NCBI GenBank assembly: GCA_965153455.1
Contig: OZ234498.1
Span: 11,594,001-11,658,000 of the forward strand
DNA: 64,000 nucleotides
Direction: 5' to 3'
DNA from: Sphagnum compactum
Lineage: Eukaryota > Bryophyta > Sphagnopsida > Sphagnales
Numbering within the stretch: position 1 is the first letter of the stretch; every line of letters starts with the position of its first letter. Below the pieces are notes generated by a model. It ran no database searches. It was given only the letters and a program-made list of their open reading frames with translations, and had not been told where the DNA came from. Position numbers and translations under genes: made by a program. Positions 23,853-35,232 of the stretch are shown here, piece after piece.

Positions 23853-26800
23853 ATGGCGAGTATGTTACAAGTGTCGGACTTGAATAATCAAGCTGTGTCA
23901 GCTGGGAAGAAACTGGTGCACGAGAGGAGATTCCTCAGCCATGGCTCTGGTACGATATTCATCAGTTTACCTTGGTTGCAATCTCGGCTCTACACACTGA
24001 TGCTATAGTTTCACTTCTCTACAGAAGACCAAGCGCAATTGTATTTCTATTCCAGCTCGAACCCGCTGCTCAGAGCATTGTCAAAATAATAAGTTCTTCG
24101 CTTCTTTTTTCGAACACTTCTGCGGTTTTCCTTTCGAAACACTGCAAATACTTCTTCTTCTTTCCAGCAGCATTGCATCACTGAGATTGCTCCAAAGTGG
24201 GCATTGTGGCCATAATCGCGCAAACATGAGCTTATCACAAACTCAGCCATTCTTGACACATAACGCTCTTCTTAAATTTAGCCGTTGTAATTTGACGCAC
24301 CTCCCAAGTCAGAACGTCTTGAACTTCACGTTTCAAATTTCAGGAATCTTACGACATGAAAGGTGGAAGGTACCTGAAAACAGGTACCTTCAGTTTCGGA
24401 AGATTCCTTAAAAATTTCATCATGTTGGAGGACGGAATCCCTTTGACAGTCTTCCTGGATTGAAGGGCCCAGCCAAGGGCAATAGCCTGAGGCTGGGCCC
24501 AAAAATCCAGGAAGACCCAAAAAGGGATTCCTCCCCCTATATTGAATGCTCTGAAGAAGACTTCTAAAACTTCATGACCCATGACAATTTGGCCTCTAGT
24601 TCACAAGCGGATTCTCAGTATCAACTTTCAGAGCTGTCTCGTCCAATGGTAATGCTCATTGTGAACTGCAAGGTCTTTGAGCTGAGTACTGCAATTTTTC
24701 AAACTTATATCTCAAATCCAATTGCTGACCAGGTGATCCTTGAAATTGGTTACAGGCCTGGAGGCTCCCAGGAGCATTCCTCTTGAAGCTCCTCCTGATG
24801 TGTCAAGGGAACGTTTCATGAGGCCTGAAGATGTGCCAGTAAGTTTATCACCCACTAACCCTGGCAATCAGGAGCAAATGATTCTGATCAAGCATGTTGC
24901 TACATGAGAAAATTTCCTTGAAATCATGGGGGTCATACATGGTATGCTGCTGTTGATTAGCTTTTGACATTCACATGGATCTGTGGGTGCAGTTTGGATT
25001 CCAGCTTCACAAGACACAACTCTCTGCCGTTGCAACAAGGTCAGCTAAAGAGGGCCCTACAGTGCAATCCATGGCAGCCCCCATCTTTTCAGGAGAGTTG
25101 GAATCGAAGCGACGAGCACCCAGTGTGGTTGCCCAATTGATGGGACTTGATTCCCTGCCTGATGAACTCTTTCCACCTGCACCTAGGAAGTCATGCCATG
25201 AGCCTGCACGTGCATATGTCGAGGCAAGTCAACTTCCTTATAAAGAGAATCGGCCTTTCCTCCTCAGGCAGCAATCACAGGGCTCAGCACCTGCATCCAT
25301 GTGGCTGCCTCCCCTGCCCAAGAATATGCACCGGCGTACATTTTCCCAGGATAACAAAGCTGATCAGGAACCTGAGACCCCTGTCAGGATTCTGCCATCC
25401 CAGGACCATCCCGGGAAGAAACAGCTGCAACAGTTCAAGAAGGAGTTTTCTGTGCAGTCTGGCAGTCAGTCTCAAGGCCCTGAGTGGCCTCAAACTGTGC
25501 AGCTCACAGACATGAACCAGCAGCTTGAAGAGAAAAAAAATCAGGTGCGGGCTACTCTTGATCAAGCAAGACTTGCCCTGGTCCAGGGGAACATGAGCAA
25601 CCAAAACTGCCAATTGACTTGTGAGGAGTTCCAGGAATCCAAGGAGTTTCTGAATGCCATGAACTTCCTGCAATGCAATAAAGAATTTTTCTTTGAGTTT
25701 CTTCAGCAAAAGCCAGACACAGTTTTCAGTCAGAGGCTGCTGGAGCCAGGTTCTTGGGGGCTGACTGAATGTGTGACACAGCTGAAGCCTTTGAAGAAAG
25801 CTAGAGGCCAGGAAAAGAGTTGTACAGAGGGTACTACTGAAAGAAAGAGGGAAGCATTCAGCCCACGAGCTTTTTCTTTCCAGTTTTTGGAGTCTCTCAA
25901 GCCACATGACTCAAAGTCTCAACAGGGGAAGACAGTGGATGGCAATGAAACTAAGCTTTCTGTGGGCTCTCATCATGAAGCAAGTCAATGTAACAGCAGC
26001 TGCTCCAGGAGCAGGATTGTGGAGGCAGATCTGTCTCCATCCAATGTGGTACATCCAAAGTCTAGACTCACTGAAATCAAATCCAGTGCAAAGGATTCCA
26101 TGTCCTTGAAGCTCTCTAGGAATTTGGTTGATGATGGCAGAGATTGTGTCAAGGACAATGCTCAACTACTCGTTGAAGAGGTGAAGCAGAAAGCAAAACA
26201 ATGGGATAGAGATCAGCGGAGGGATGAGATGAGGTATGCTGGACAAATTCGAGGCTCATCAAATGACTCCACAAAGGTTGGCCAGGATATTGCCAGACAG
26301 GCCCAGGATGCAAATTCATTTGCAATAGCCAATGACTCCTCAAGATATGAGGTCTCTTTGTCCAGGAACACATTGACAGGAAAACGTGTAACAATTAACA
26401 GGAAAGATATTGAGGGGTCAAATGTTACCACCTGCAACAAAGCAGGAGATGGGGCCTTGACACCAACTCTTAAACCCCTCAGGGAGCATGTTGGCAGGTC
26501 ATGTACAAGCCTTCCAAATTCTCCACGTCTTGCTCATAAACCGGATCTAACTGTGGCCACCAAAAAGAAGAAAACCTATGTGATTGGGAAAGCCAAAGCT
26601 CTGCTCCCAGATTGTGGAGATGCAGGCCTCAAGCTCAAAGTAGGTGCTGATGATTTCGTAGCTCCAATGCATAGTGGAGTGGTGGAGGCTAAATGTGTAG
26701 GAGAAAGTCCCAAGCCTGGAAGTCTCACTCATGTTCGGAATGTTCAGAACTCGAAATCTGCTGTTCCAAGTGAAATCATTGTAGCTGAAAAAAATGCTCT

Positions 26801-28854
26801 ATCACAGCCTTGCAGAGCTGAAGCGACCAGCACCATCAATGCAAATTGCCAGAATACTGTGATGAAGCCAGAGGGAGGACATGGTCGCCCTGGCAGTCAA
26901 AGGCTCAGGATTGAAGCCAAAGAGAGTTCGCAAAGAGACAGAAGGCCAATGAAGTGTCATTCAGCCCATAATACAGCACTGCCTTGCCATGAACAAGGCC
27001 AGTCCAGTGATGGATCAAGGAGGAAGAAACCTACAATTTCCCTTGGACCACAGCGAAAACCCAATCAGAAATTTGTCAGGAAAGCCCTAGTGGAGACAAC
27101 CAAGGCTGCAAGTTCCAAGAATACTCAGAGCCAGGCGGTAGAGAAGAGAAGAGGCCTTCTCTTGGTGGATAGAAAGAAAACTGGCAATACTGTCAATCAG
27201 CATAGCTCTGCCAATCATCACACACAGCCTTATAGCCCCTCTCCTGTTGTGGCCCACGTTGTGCAATTGGTCAAATCTCGTCTGTTGCAGAACTCTGTTT
27301 TGGTGGATGCAGACTGTGTTAACAATGGAGGATCTCATGTGAAGGGTCCATCTGTGGAAGCCAATAGTCCCAAACCTTCAGCTAAAGGAACTTCCTTGAA
27401 AAGACCCTCTCCCTTCGACAAAAGTATTAGTGCAGACACACATGCAGGGGCATGTGTGTATGGTGAGCAAGAATCTCTTGAAAGAATGTCCCAGGTGATG
27501 TCCCAAGCTCCCTGCCAAGTTGGAGTGGAGCCAGCTACGGCAGAGTGCAGTCATGTCACCACTCCTGTTGCACTCCATGAGGTGAGTCTGCTTGCATCAA
27601 CCTTATTTGCCAAGGCATGCACAGTTTTGCTTAGTTTGGCAGATTCTCAAGAACTCTTCGACATGTTATGGTCGTATAGTGCATGCATACAAATTTGGAG
27701 CTAAAACTGAAATGTTCTTATTCAGGTGGAACCCAGGAAGCAACCAAGAACTCTAAGGCCATGGTCAATGACACACAATGTTGTAGACAGGGCGAATGAA
27801 GCAGCAGACCTCACATGTGACAAACATGAACAACCAAGTCCTGTCTCTGTTCTGCAATCACCATTTGAGGAAGAGAGCCCCAGCCCTCTTGAGTTCAAGG
27901 ACATTACTAACAACTTTCGAGGTCTATGACTGACCATGACCAACAAAGGTTTTACTTGGTTGTCTTTGTGCATGTGTCAAGATGAAAACCCTCTTATGTT
28001 GTCTTCAAGGTCATTGTTGTTTCTGGTTTTTAATAGCTGACAATTTGTGGTGTTCAGGTGGGGATTATCCAGAGCTGCGGATTCAGCTGAATCTTTCAAA
28101 CGTGGATGGAAGTGATAGGCTGAAAGCTGACATGGAGAATGTCCCACCAGAGGACCATGATTTTGCAGACTCTCCTTCAGCCAGAGTGCAACCAAGAATC
28201 CATTCTTCAACACCTTTGATTCCTTCTCTCCGAGAGAGCAAAACTAAATCTCGAGAGACCACTGAGTCCAACCTAATTGATAACTTTCTGCCAAAGTCCC
28301 TGTCGGTGTTTGACAGCCTTGGGTTGAGAAAAGCACTATGCAGCAGGCGCTGGGAAGATGACCTAACCTACATATGTAATGTGCTACATTCCTCAGGCTT
28401 TGTAGATGAAACTGGGTCAGCTCTGAGCATGCCACATTCTCTGACTCAGCCTCTTGGGCAACCTATATTTGAGAGGCTTGAAGCTTGTTACCCTAGCAGT
28501 AAGAGGGAATCCTCAAATAGGCAGGTGTTATTTGATGCAATCAATGAAATTTTGTTCAGGAAAGCTGCACCCTGCAATCTGCAACCTTGGCTGGCCTTGA
28601 AAGCAAGTCCACCTCCTATTGGGAAGAAAATTGTTGAAGAGATTTGGCTTGAAATTTGCAACCAGGGATTTTATCTGCAGCACAAAGATCTGCATGATGA
28701 CTATCTTGAGAGTTTGGTGGCTCAAGATATAATGAACTCAGGCATGTGGATATCTTTGCATGAAGATATGGACAGCATCAGTGTAAAGCTAGAGCACACC
28801 ATCTTCAACGACTTGGTTGAAGAGGTCATTCAAAACCTCATTTCCTCATACTGA
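23853..28854 (+). CDS. TRM/LONGIFOLIA-like protein with VARLMGL motif and DUF4378
   Basis: Five exons join in consistent phase: 23,853-23,949, 24,756-24,838, 24,993-27,581, 27,726-27,921 and 28,058-28,854, all with GT-AG introns, giving about 1,253 residues. Exon 2 encodes GLEAPRSIPLEAP, the GLEAPRNSLELP-like motif of the family. Residues 105-114 read VVAQLMGLDS, the DUF3741/TRM M3-type VARLMGLD motif. SPVSVL lies in exon 4. Residues about 1,088-1,248 form the DUF4378 domain, ending in an IFNDLVEEVIQNLI segment that corresponds to the C-terminal M2 motif. In Arabidopsis, TRM proteins bind TON1 through M2 and act at cortical microtubules in division-plane and cell-shape control; LONGIFOLIA members promote polar elongation. 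A similar role here is inferred. The central 700 residues are low-complexity, polar and probably disordered, as is usual. Introns 2-4 are short, while intron 1 is 806 bases and contains two foldbacks. The start was chosen as the first ATG in a frame that splices in phase 1 to exon 2. Confidence 0.88.
24342..24408 (+). ncRNA. Intronic foldback A (hairpin RNA candidate)
   Basis: Within intron 1 of the TRM-like gene, an outer stem AGGAATCTT/AAGATTCCT (24,342-24,350 with 24,400-24,408) encloses an inner perfect 11-base stem GAAGGTACCTG/CAGGTACCTTC (24,366-24,376 with 24,381-24,391) around a 4-base loop. Between the stems pairing is loose. It is short for a plant MIRNA precursor and could be a small MITE or a structured intron element. 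No evidence of processing is visible. Confidence 0.4.
24434..24531 (+). ncRNA. Intronic foldback B (miRNA-precursor-like)
   Basis: Two arms of 41 bases (24,434-24,474 and 24,491-24,531) pair almost completely around a 16-base loop. GGAATCCCTTT, GTCTTCCTGGATT and GGGCCCAGCC have matching partners, with small internal loops at GACA and GAA. Size, loop and near-complete pairing resemble a plant miRNA precursor. The 5' arm contains TGGATTGAAGGG (24,456-24,467), identical to 12 bases of the miR159 family core. In known miR159/319 precursors the miRNA lies on the 3' arm of a much longer foldback, so relatedness is doubtful. A MITE is the main alternative. It lies 26 bases after foldback A in the same intron, sense to the gene. 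Confidence 0.4.
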
Positions 28855-29488
28855 GACCTATCCATAGAACAGAGAATATTATGGAGAAAATTTTAGCAGG
28901 CTTTCCAGCTCTGAAATGCCACATGGGTTTCAGTGTACATATGCTCGTTAGTGACATTTAGAGTCTTGTGTTCATAAAGAGTACCTTCCCCTGCTTCTTG
29001 CAGATTGTACGAATCTTTACTCTCAGAACAATGATAAATCTGTCAACAGGTTGTCTGCATCTGTCTCAAATGTCTACTGCCTTGTGTTGGGGGGCCAGTG
29101 CCTTCTCTGCACTCTCTATATGAGTTTGTCTATTGCACATGAAACTTAAGGGTCTAAGAGTTTTGAGTGTCCCTTACATCAGAAGCTCATTGTATCTTAG
29201 TGAATATTACACATCCACTATACTGAGGTGTTCATCTTCTGGAGAGGTTTTCATGTTACCCAATAACATCTGCTATCTGGTTTGTCAGGATGATGAGTGG
29301 GCTAGAGAGAAGGATGTAGATCTTCTTGTCCCTGAGTACCCAGATCATTCTTTCAAGTACTACTTAGGGAAACACCTTAAATCCAGGAATATAGCCTCTA
29401 TGTTGTGTCCTGCACGTTTTCAGCTGTCTCCTGCACCTGCCAAGTAGCCATACATTGCCCATTTCCTGGCTCGTACTCATGCTGGGGG

Positions 29489-29569
29489 AGGCCCTGCTGT
29501 CAGGGTGTTACATCCTGAACAGGGCTCTGCCCTCAGCTCCCAGATCATAATGCCCTGACAGCAGGGCCT
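29489..29569. repeat. 81-bp foldback downstream of the TRM-like gene
   Basis: Perfect 17-base arms AGGCCCTGCTGTCAGGG (29,489-29,505) and its reverse complement (29,553-29,569) are separated by 47 bases that contain a smaller GGGCTCTGCCC hairpin. The structure lies about 640 bases past the TRM-like stop. It could be a terminal-inverted-repeat remnant of a very short MITE or a structured 3' RNA element. Confidence 0.6.
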
Positions 29570-29824
29570 TAACCTACACACATGCTTTTGTCAGATCCTT
29601 GGTCCTGATTCTAGAGATGACTAAAGTCGTCTTTTCCAGTAAGGGCCTCTTTCCATTATGCCATTGTGATCGTGGATTCTGCCCCAATAGTAGCTTTTTA
29701 TTACATTTGTTTGATCCAACTGAGATCACAGTCAACCCACTTCTCTACATGTCAAGTCAGCATTGACCAATCATAAACCTCTGTGAGCTCACTAGAATGT
29801 CATTTTTTTATGGGATCATGTGTT

Positions 29825-30073
29825 CATTTTAAGTTCTTAAAAAACTTCCTTACATATGAAATCTTCCTAATATTAATTACCTACGTATTTACATCCTGAT
29901 TGCAACCCCCCAATGGAATGTGTCTGTCCGTGTTTGTTAACTCTCCAATAGAGATCCTGCATTCTTTTTAAGTTCTTTATAAACTTCCCTACATATGAAA
30001 TGTTCCTAACATTAATTACCTACATATTTCCATCCTGGATGCAACTCTCCAGTGGAATGTGCTTGTCCATGCA
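29825..30073. repeat. Tandem duplication, 139-bp period
   Basis: Copy 1 (about 29,825-29,934) and copy 2 (about 29,964-30,073) share AAGTTCTT, CATATGAAAT, TTCCTAA, ATTAATTACCTAC and TGGAATGTG at a constant offset of 139 bases. Scattered substitutions show the duplication is not recent. No coding potential. Confidence 0.8.
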
Positions 30074-30988
30074 GTAGGAAACAGGGAAACAGGGCTCCAT
30101 TTCAGTGGCTTCCCATTAGGCTGCTTGTGATTTGTAACTGTGACCCTAAGAACATGAACACAGTTGCTGAAATAAACATAACTGAACGAACATTTTCAAT
30201 GAAGGTCTCATAAGAGAAAAAAAGGGGTGCACTTTTGAATTGGTCAGTAGTCACAAATTTACCTGAAATGGACTGATCCATCCTGCTTGAATGAAGTGTC
30301 AAGAATCTGGCAGCTCTGTTTCCAATGACGAACAAATTGGAGAACTAGAACTGTAATCAGAGAGCCCTAGAATCAGCCATCCACACTCAGCCATCTGACT
30401 CTGGATAGCTGCTGTGGGTCAATGTAAAAGAATATGGAGGAATTGAAACTCAATCAATTCATTGCCATTACTATTATAGCTATCAGAGAAGAAACTGACT
30501 TGGATCTATCATTCATTTTTATTTTTCCAAAACTTGTAACATGTTACAACAAGAGCACAACTTGAACAAAGAACTCTGCAAACTGGGGATCACTGTCTGG
30601 TTTTTACAGCTGCACAAACTGAGTTTTCACACCCATGTGCATCACATGCTGAAAAAAATCCAGGCATCCAGTTCCACTGTAGTCATGAGTCAACTTTCAA
30701 ATTTCATTTTCTGACAAGCATATATCCAACAGGGTATTGAACAATCTTGATGTTGTGGGAAGCCTGAGAAAAAATTACTTCAAGAGTTTTTGTCTTTCCT
30801 GAAAACATCTATTAGTATATTTTATCTTCTCCTGAATTGCTTTCTGTCATCTGGGTTTATCTTACTTACGCACAAATTGCTGTTTATGTAAACAACTTGT
30901 GTCTGTCTTCATTTCACTCATCTGGGAGATGCAGATGGGTCAGCCATTGTCCTGTGCTTGAAGCAAACCAGAGTGCTGGCTGGAACTC

Positions 30989-32584
30989 TTAGCGCACTAA
31001 GAAATGTGACATGGTATGGTTGACAAACAATGGCACCTTGTACATCTGCCTAACAGTGTTCCTCATAAACATGTCATTTCGGTAGGTTCTCTCCTCCTCT
31101 GGAAGTACTTTGTTAAGCTTCTCTTGAAGTCTTCGCTCAACTTTCAGCTGGTAGGATGCACATTCTACTTCATTGAGTAACTCCCAAGAGCCCATTACCT
31201 CACCCCACATGGGCAGGCATAGACCACAGTTGAGGAGACTCTTGCGAACACTAGGCTTCCAAATGGAATCTGGGAGTGTTGTCTTGAACATTAGTGTGTA
31301 TGTCACTGTTGAACCACAAGAATGGTTCAGGGCACAAAACCCTCCCAGGTTTTGCTTCCCCAAAATGTTGAAGGTCTGCTCCATAATGGCAGTATCCCCG
31401 GTGGCTCGCTCCTCCTCCATAATTTTTGAAATCAGAAGGCCCTCTGTAAAGCTATTGGAGTGTTCAAGCTCATGCAAGACATTTGTGTTTGTATCAAGAT
31501 GTTGTTCATCATCATCATCAATTGAACTGTTTTCTGCTAATCTCCGCTCGACTCCCCCTCCAGAAAATTCATATCCTTGTAGCATGGAAGGATTAGACTC
31601 TTCTTTACACTGGAGTGAGATTCTAACATCATCTTGGTACCAACCAAATCGATCTGTTTCATCTACTTTAAAGCCATGTTCCCCAAGGTCACACTTTGTG
31701 CGGTTTGTCACTTCTATCTTTCTCTCATTACCCATGTCATCACTGTTGTAGGAGAAATTGAAGATGAGATGTGCTGAGATCTGTGCATCAGCCAATTCCA
31801 ATGGTGGATCTATTGTTTCATTCTTCATGTTAGTGAATGAACCATCTGCCATTGGGTGCACAGCTACCCTTTGTTCAATCTTCCTAAACTTCCCCCGTGG
31901 GGCACCACAAACAGGCTCTCCATTCTTGTAGTAAGTACTCAGAAGTTCACTCCACCGATCTTGAACCACCGTCAGACTCTTTCTTTCAATCTCCGTAGTA
32001 CTTTCAGTTTCACCTTTCTCACCAAGCCCTTGAACATGATGCTCACGATGATGTTCTTCTTCTTCATATTTTTGGCGCAACAGCATGATAGCTAACTCCC
32101 ACAGCAAAGGGCAACGGGCCACAACTTTCTTTCCACCACCTGCATAGCTGTAGTAAACATGAGTTCCTTCCAAGCCTACACCAAACTTGCGTGAAGCTTC
32201 TTGGCCAGTTAGAAGCTCTCCCGGTGGCTGTGGTGCTGGCTGAAGGACTGGAAACTTGAAAACCATGCCCAAATACCCGCTGCTCTCATCCAGAGCCCTT
32301 GTTCGTGCTTCCAGCCACTCTTGCATGCTGGTACCAAAAACCGTAACGCTCAATTTGGTAGAGAGAATCACATGCGAGTAGTCTAGGCCAACACCTACAA
32401 CCCTGCACATGCTCTTTGCATTGGGGAAGAGAAATTCTAGCGTTGTGTCAGTGGCTATCTTTCCCAGTACGGCAATCTCGTCATCCGGTTGTTCGCTCAG
32501 GAGTGCACGAAACTCTTCCGAGCTTTTTTCTTTCTTCAGCACCTCCAAAGCGCCGATACCCTTGCCATCCTTCACTTGCTCCAT
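30989..32584 (-). CDS. Unrecognised single-exon protein, 531 aa
   Basis: An uninterrupted minus-strand frame with codon use and base composition clearly unlike the surrounding DNA. I chose the ATG at 32,584 (MEQVKDGKG). The frame stays open to 32,692 with an Arg-rich stretch, but a CTTTTGTTAG/CA junction just before this ATG looks like the acceptor of a 5'-UTR intron. I do not recognise the family. The N-terminal third is mixed alpha/beta-like, with FGTSMQEWLEARTRALDESS and a Gly-rich YSYAGGGKK. A cluster of conserved-looking hydrophobic and Trp residues follows (CPLLWELAIMLL). The middle is acidic and probably disordered (SSIDDDDEQH). The C-terminus is charged and helical, with EVECASYQLKVERRLQEKLN. 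No signal peptide or membrane segment is seen. It is convergent with the TRM-like gene. It is probably a real, possibly plant-specific gene, and I assign no function. Confidence 0.75.
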   Translation of the reverse strand: MEQVKDGKGIGALEVLKKEKSSEEFRALLSEQPDDEIAVLGKIATDTTLEFLFPNAKSMCRVVGVGLDYSHVILSTKLSVTVFGTSMQEWLEARTRALDESSGYLGMVFKFPVLQPAPQPPGELLTGQEASRKFGVGLEGTHVYYSYAGGGKKVVARCPLLWELAIMLLRQKYEEEEHHREHHVQGLGEKGETESTTEIERKSLTVVQDRWSELLSTYYKNGEPVCGAPRGKFRKIEQRVAVHPMADGSFTNMKNETIDPPLELADAQISAHLIFNFSYNSDDMGNERKIEVTNRTKCDLGEHGFKVDETDRFGWYQDDVRISLQCKEESNPSMLQGYEFSGGGVERRLAENSSIDDDDEQHLDTNTNVLHELEHSNSFTEGLLISKIMEEERATGDTAIMEQTFNILGKQNLGGFCALNHSCGSTVTYTLMFKTTLPDSIWKPSVRKSLLNCGLCLPMWGEVMGSWELLNEVECASYQLKVERRLQEKLNKVLPEEERTYRNDMFMRNTVRQMYKVPLFVNHTMSHFLVR

Positions 32585-33640
32585 TGCTAACAAAAGATAT
32601 ACGCAAGATGCCCTCCTTGTTCTTGTTCTTCTTCGACACTTCACCCCAGGAAACAAAATTATGCAAAACGTTCGCCCAGGGCGGGAACTCACCCTTTCAC
32701 TTCCATCGCAACGACCCTAACAAGAGTTGTTTTCCACCATTCCAACAACAAAGCAGGAGAACAAAGACAAAACAAGAATCGAAAAGAAAAAAACATAAAT
32801 TGAAAGGAGAAATAAAACAAACAAACCTGGAATTGGGAGGGCGCCAAGAACAAATGCAAAGCAATAACAGTCGGAAGAAGCTAGTAGTACTGGCTGTGCA
32901 TACATGTTCCACGGCTATGGCGTAGCGTGATGAAAGAGGAAGACGACAAAACGTGCAACTCCAGAGCAGTTTTGCTGTCACGTCACGCTAACGGAGATCT
33001 AGGGCAGTTCTTTGATTCGTTTCATAACCGTCGGGTCCGGGTATATTAAAAGAACAACCGGTTCCCAATATCTGAAAAGTCAAAGATCCGTCAGTTCCGG
33101 GTATGTGGAAAATTGGAAATCAAAAGAACCGTGGGAACCCATTACATATTTGAAAAACCTCAGAGACCGGTCATGTTTACTGGCAAAGAACTGGTGGTTT
33201 TCTGGGCAAATATTTGGCTTTTTCAAAAACAATTGAAAACTGACGTTAGCCTATATATCAGAATTGGGGATTTGTTTTTTCTTGATATCTGCGGTTTTGT
33301 ATCAGAATCAAGTATTTTATTTGTTGGCTCTGTCCATAGGGAAGAGCTTACGCATCTGTGCTGGATTTGGGGATAAAATTTTGGCTCAACCTTGAACCAC
33401 TGTGTGAGTGACATGTGGACATTCATCTGCTCATATAAGATGGATGGGCAGTTTCCATCATGCATCTAGATGAAAAACTTGACATCCAATATTGAAAGTT
33501 TTTGGTTTAACTTGGAACTCACCATACAAGGCAGAGTCATGCCGGGATGAGTTGCTTGTTGGGAACTGATTGATCAATCCTAAGAACAGCCTTGATATTC
33601 AATGGGGGTTCCGTGCAGTTTCTTACAACCACCCAACACT

Positions 33641-33656
33641 GGTTCAAATTTGAACC
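33641..33656. repeat. Perfect 16-bp palindrome in a dispersed repeat
   Basis: GGTTCAAATTTGAACC is fully self-complementary. The 20 bases ACAACCACCCAACACTGGTT overlapping its left end (33,625-33,644) recur exactly at about 39,023-39,042, where the palindrome itself is absent. The two sites are probably pieces of one dispersed repeat family. Confidence 0.7.
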
Positions 33657-34204
33657 ATGAACTTCAAGCTTATTTGGGGATTATGTGACCCAGCACCCAC
33701 TGGTGCACCATCAATTGGGAACCAGTTAAACCAATGTTCCATCTTGGTAACATATCCTGTAGACCATCCTATTTTCACCTCCCACTACCTAGGTATTACC
33801 TATGTAAATGGTAAGCGTTGTAGATAAGTAGGTAGGTAATGTTACTAGTTAGTATGTGTGTAAGTAAGTAGGGCACTCAATGGTTAATAGGTAGGTAGAT
33901 ACATGCAGATGTTTATTAGCACATAGCTAACCACCATGATTAGCTAATAGGCGAGAATACAAAAAAGAGAAAAGTGCCTCTTTTCCGCAAACCATCCATC
34001 ATGCCATCCTGCATGGTGTGTTAATGGGTGCTAATGGGTCTAGGAGGAGACAGTAGTTGGGTCTGGCCCTCTCATTTTGGGAATTTCCCTCACAAGTGGG
34101 CTTTACCCATAGTAAAGCACAAGGCAAACATTATCATATAAACTTAAACATATATAAATCAGTCAAATGCCTAGTGCAAAGCTGTCAAAAATGTAATTTC
34201 CTTA

Positions 34205-34335
34205 ATCTGCATGTCCTCCCCATTTTTGAACCCATACTGTTGCTGGGAGGAATGCGCATCAAGTTTCCTTGATCCTTCATGTCCTCCCCATACTTTAACC
34301 ATATTGTTGTTGGGAGGAATGCCCATCAAGTCATA
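34205..34335. repeat. Tandem duplication, 68-bp period
   Basis: ATGTCCTCCCCAT, TTGAACC/TTTAACCATA and TGTTGCTGGGAGGAATGC/TGTTGTTGGGAGGAATGC occur twice, 68 bases apart, each followed by CATCAAGT. Non-coding. Confidence 0.75.
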
Positions 34336-35232
34336 ATTAGGTAGCCCATTGCGCTCATTGCCACATGATGGTGAGTGGTTTTGAGTTCAAAATTTCAAAT
34401 ACCCACCAATCACATTTAGATGCTAAATCTAGAAAACTTTGCAACAAAAGTTAATAACCAGGCCATTTTGTGGAAACCTGGCCATGTGTTTGAACATTTG
34501 GGAATTAGGAAGAACTTAATAGAAAATGAACCTCCTAAATGGCAGGGACAGAGTAATCCATGGGTGAAGAGATGAAGGGGTGTCCAAATGGTGGGAGGGC
34601 TATTGCCATCTCCTGATATAATGCTGATGGGGGAGCAAGAAGAAGCCATTGGCAATGTCATCTTTGAACAATGGATTGTTGAACAAAGAATGAAAAAAAC
34701 TATTTTACTAATGAAGGGGGAGTTGAGGAAGCATCAGGATTGTGTCAAGTGCATCTTTTTCTTCTTCTTACACAATGTGGAAACATTGTGCTTTCTGTCA
34801 TGAGATATGAGTTGGGGTCACAAATCATCATATGGGATGTTGCTATATTTTATACCATTCTTATCACAAGTGAAATGGAATAAGCTCGCATGGCATGGTG
34901 GTTGTGGCAAGTCACAGAATCAACCGTTAGCTGCATGATGGCATCAAACATGACTCTTATTTCAGATGGTCATTTTGGTTTCCTAAGCTCTTAATTTGTT
35001 TGTGAATATCTCTCTCCATTATCTCTACACATTTCTGTTATGTATCCATATAATCAAACATCAAATGGCAATGAAGATTGTACATTGAGTGCAAGTGCTT
35101 CCTGTCTGACTAGTTAGTGGTGAAGACATAGATGCTAAGGCTCCAATTCAAGAAAATGAAACTTTTGTACTCAACAATTCAGTTGTATATTGCAACTCAA
35201 TTTGAAACAATTGTGGTGGGTGTGTGGTTGAC

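Larger units (their letters stand above)
28855..30988. other. Convergent intergenic region
   Basis: Lies between the stop of the TRM-like gene (+) and the stop of the unknown gene (-), so it should contain both 3' untranslated regions. Besides a foldback (29,489-29,569) and a tandem duplication (29,825-30,073) I see no gene. The 104-codon frame at 29,133-29,447 has no recognisable domain and no phased partners. Confidence 0.5.
32585..35232. other. Promoter side of the unknown gene and intergenic DNA
   Basis: About 32,585-33,000 probably contains the 5' untranslated region and promoter of the minus-strand gene. The remainder has no supported gene. It contains short GTAG-rich runs near 33,780-33,900, a perfect palindrome and a small tandem duplication, annotated separately. 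The upstream coding part of the GST-like gene, if any, should also lie here, but I could not find it. Confidence 0.4.

Noticed and set aside
25284-25907. 207-codon minus-strand frame inside the TRM-like gene
   Set aside because: It is the antisense of a strongly supported coding exon, has no domain of its own and no phased partners.
31173-31751. 192-codon plus-strand frame
   Set aside because: Antisense of the unknown minus-strand gene, Ser/Pro-rich as expected from such a shadow, with no domain.
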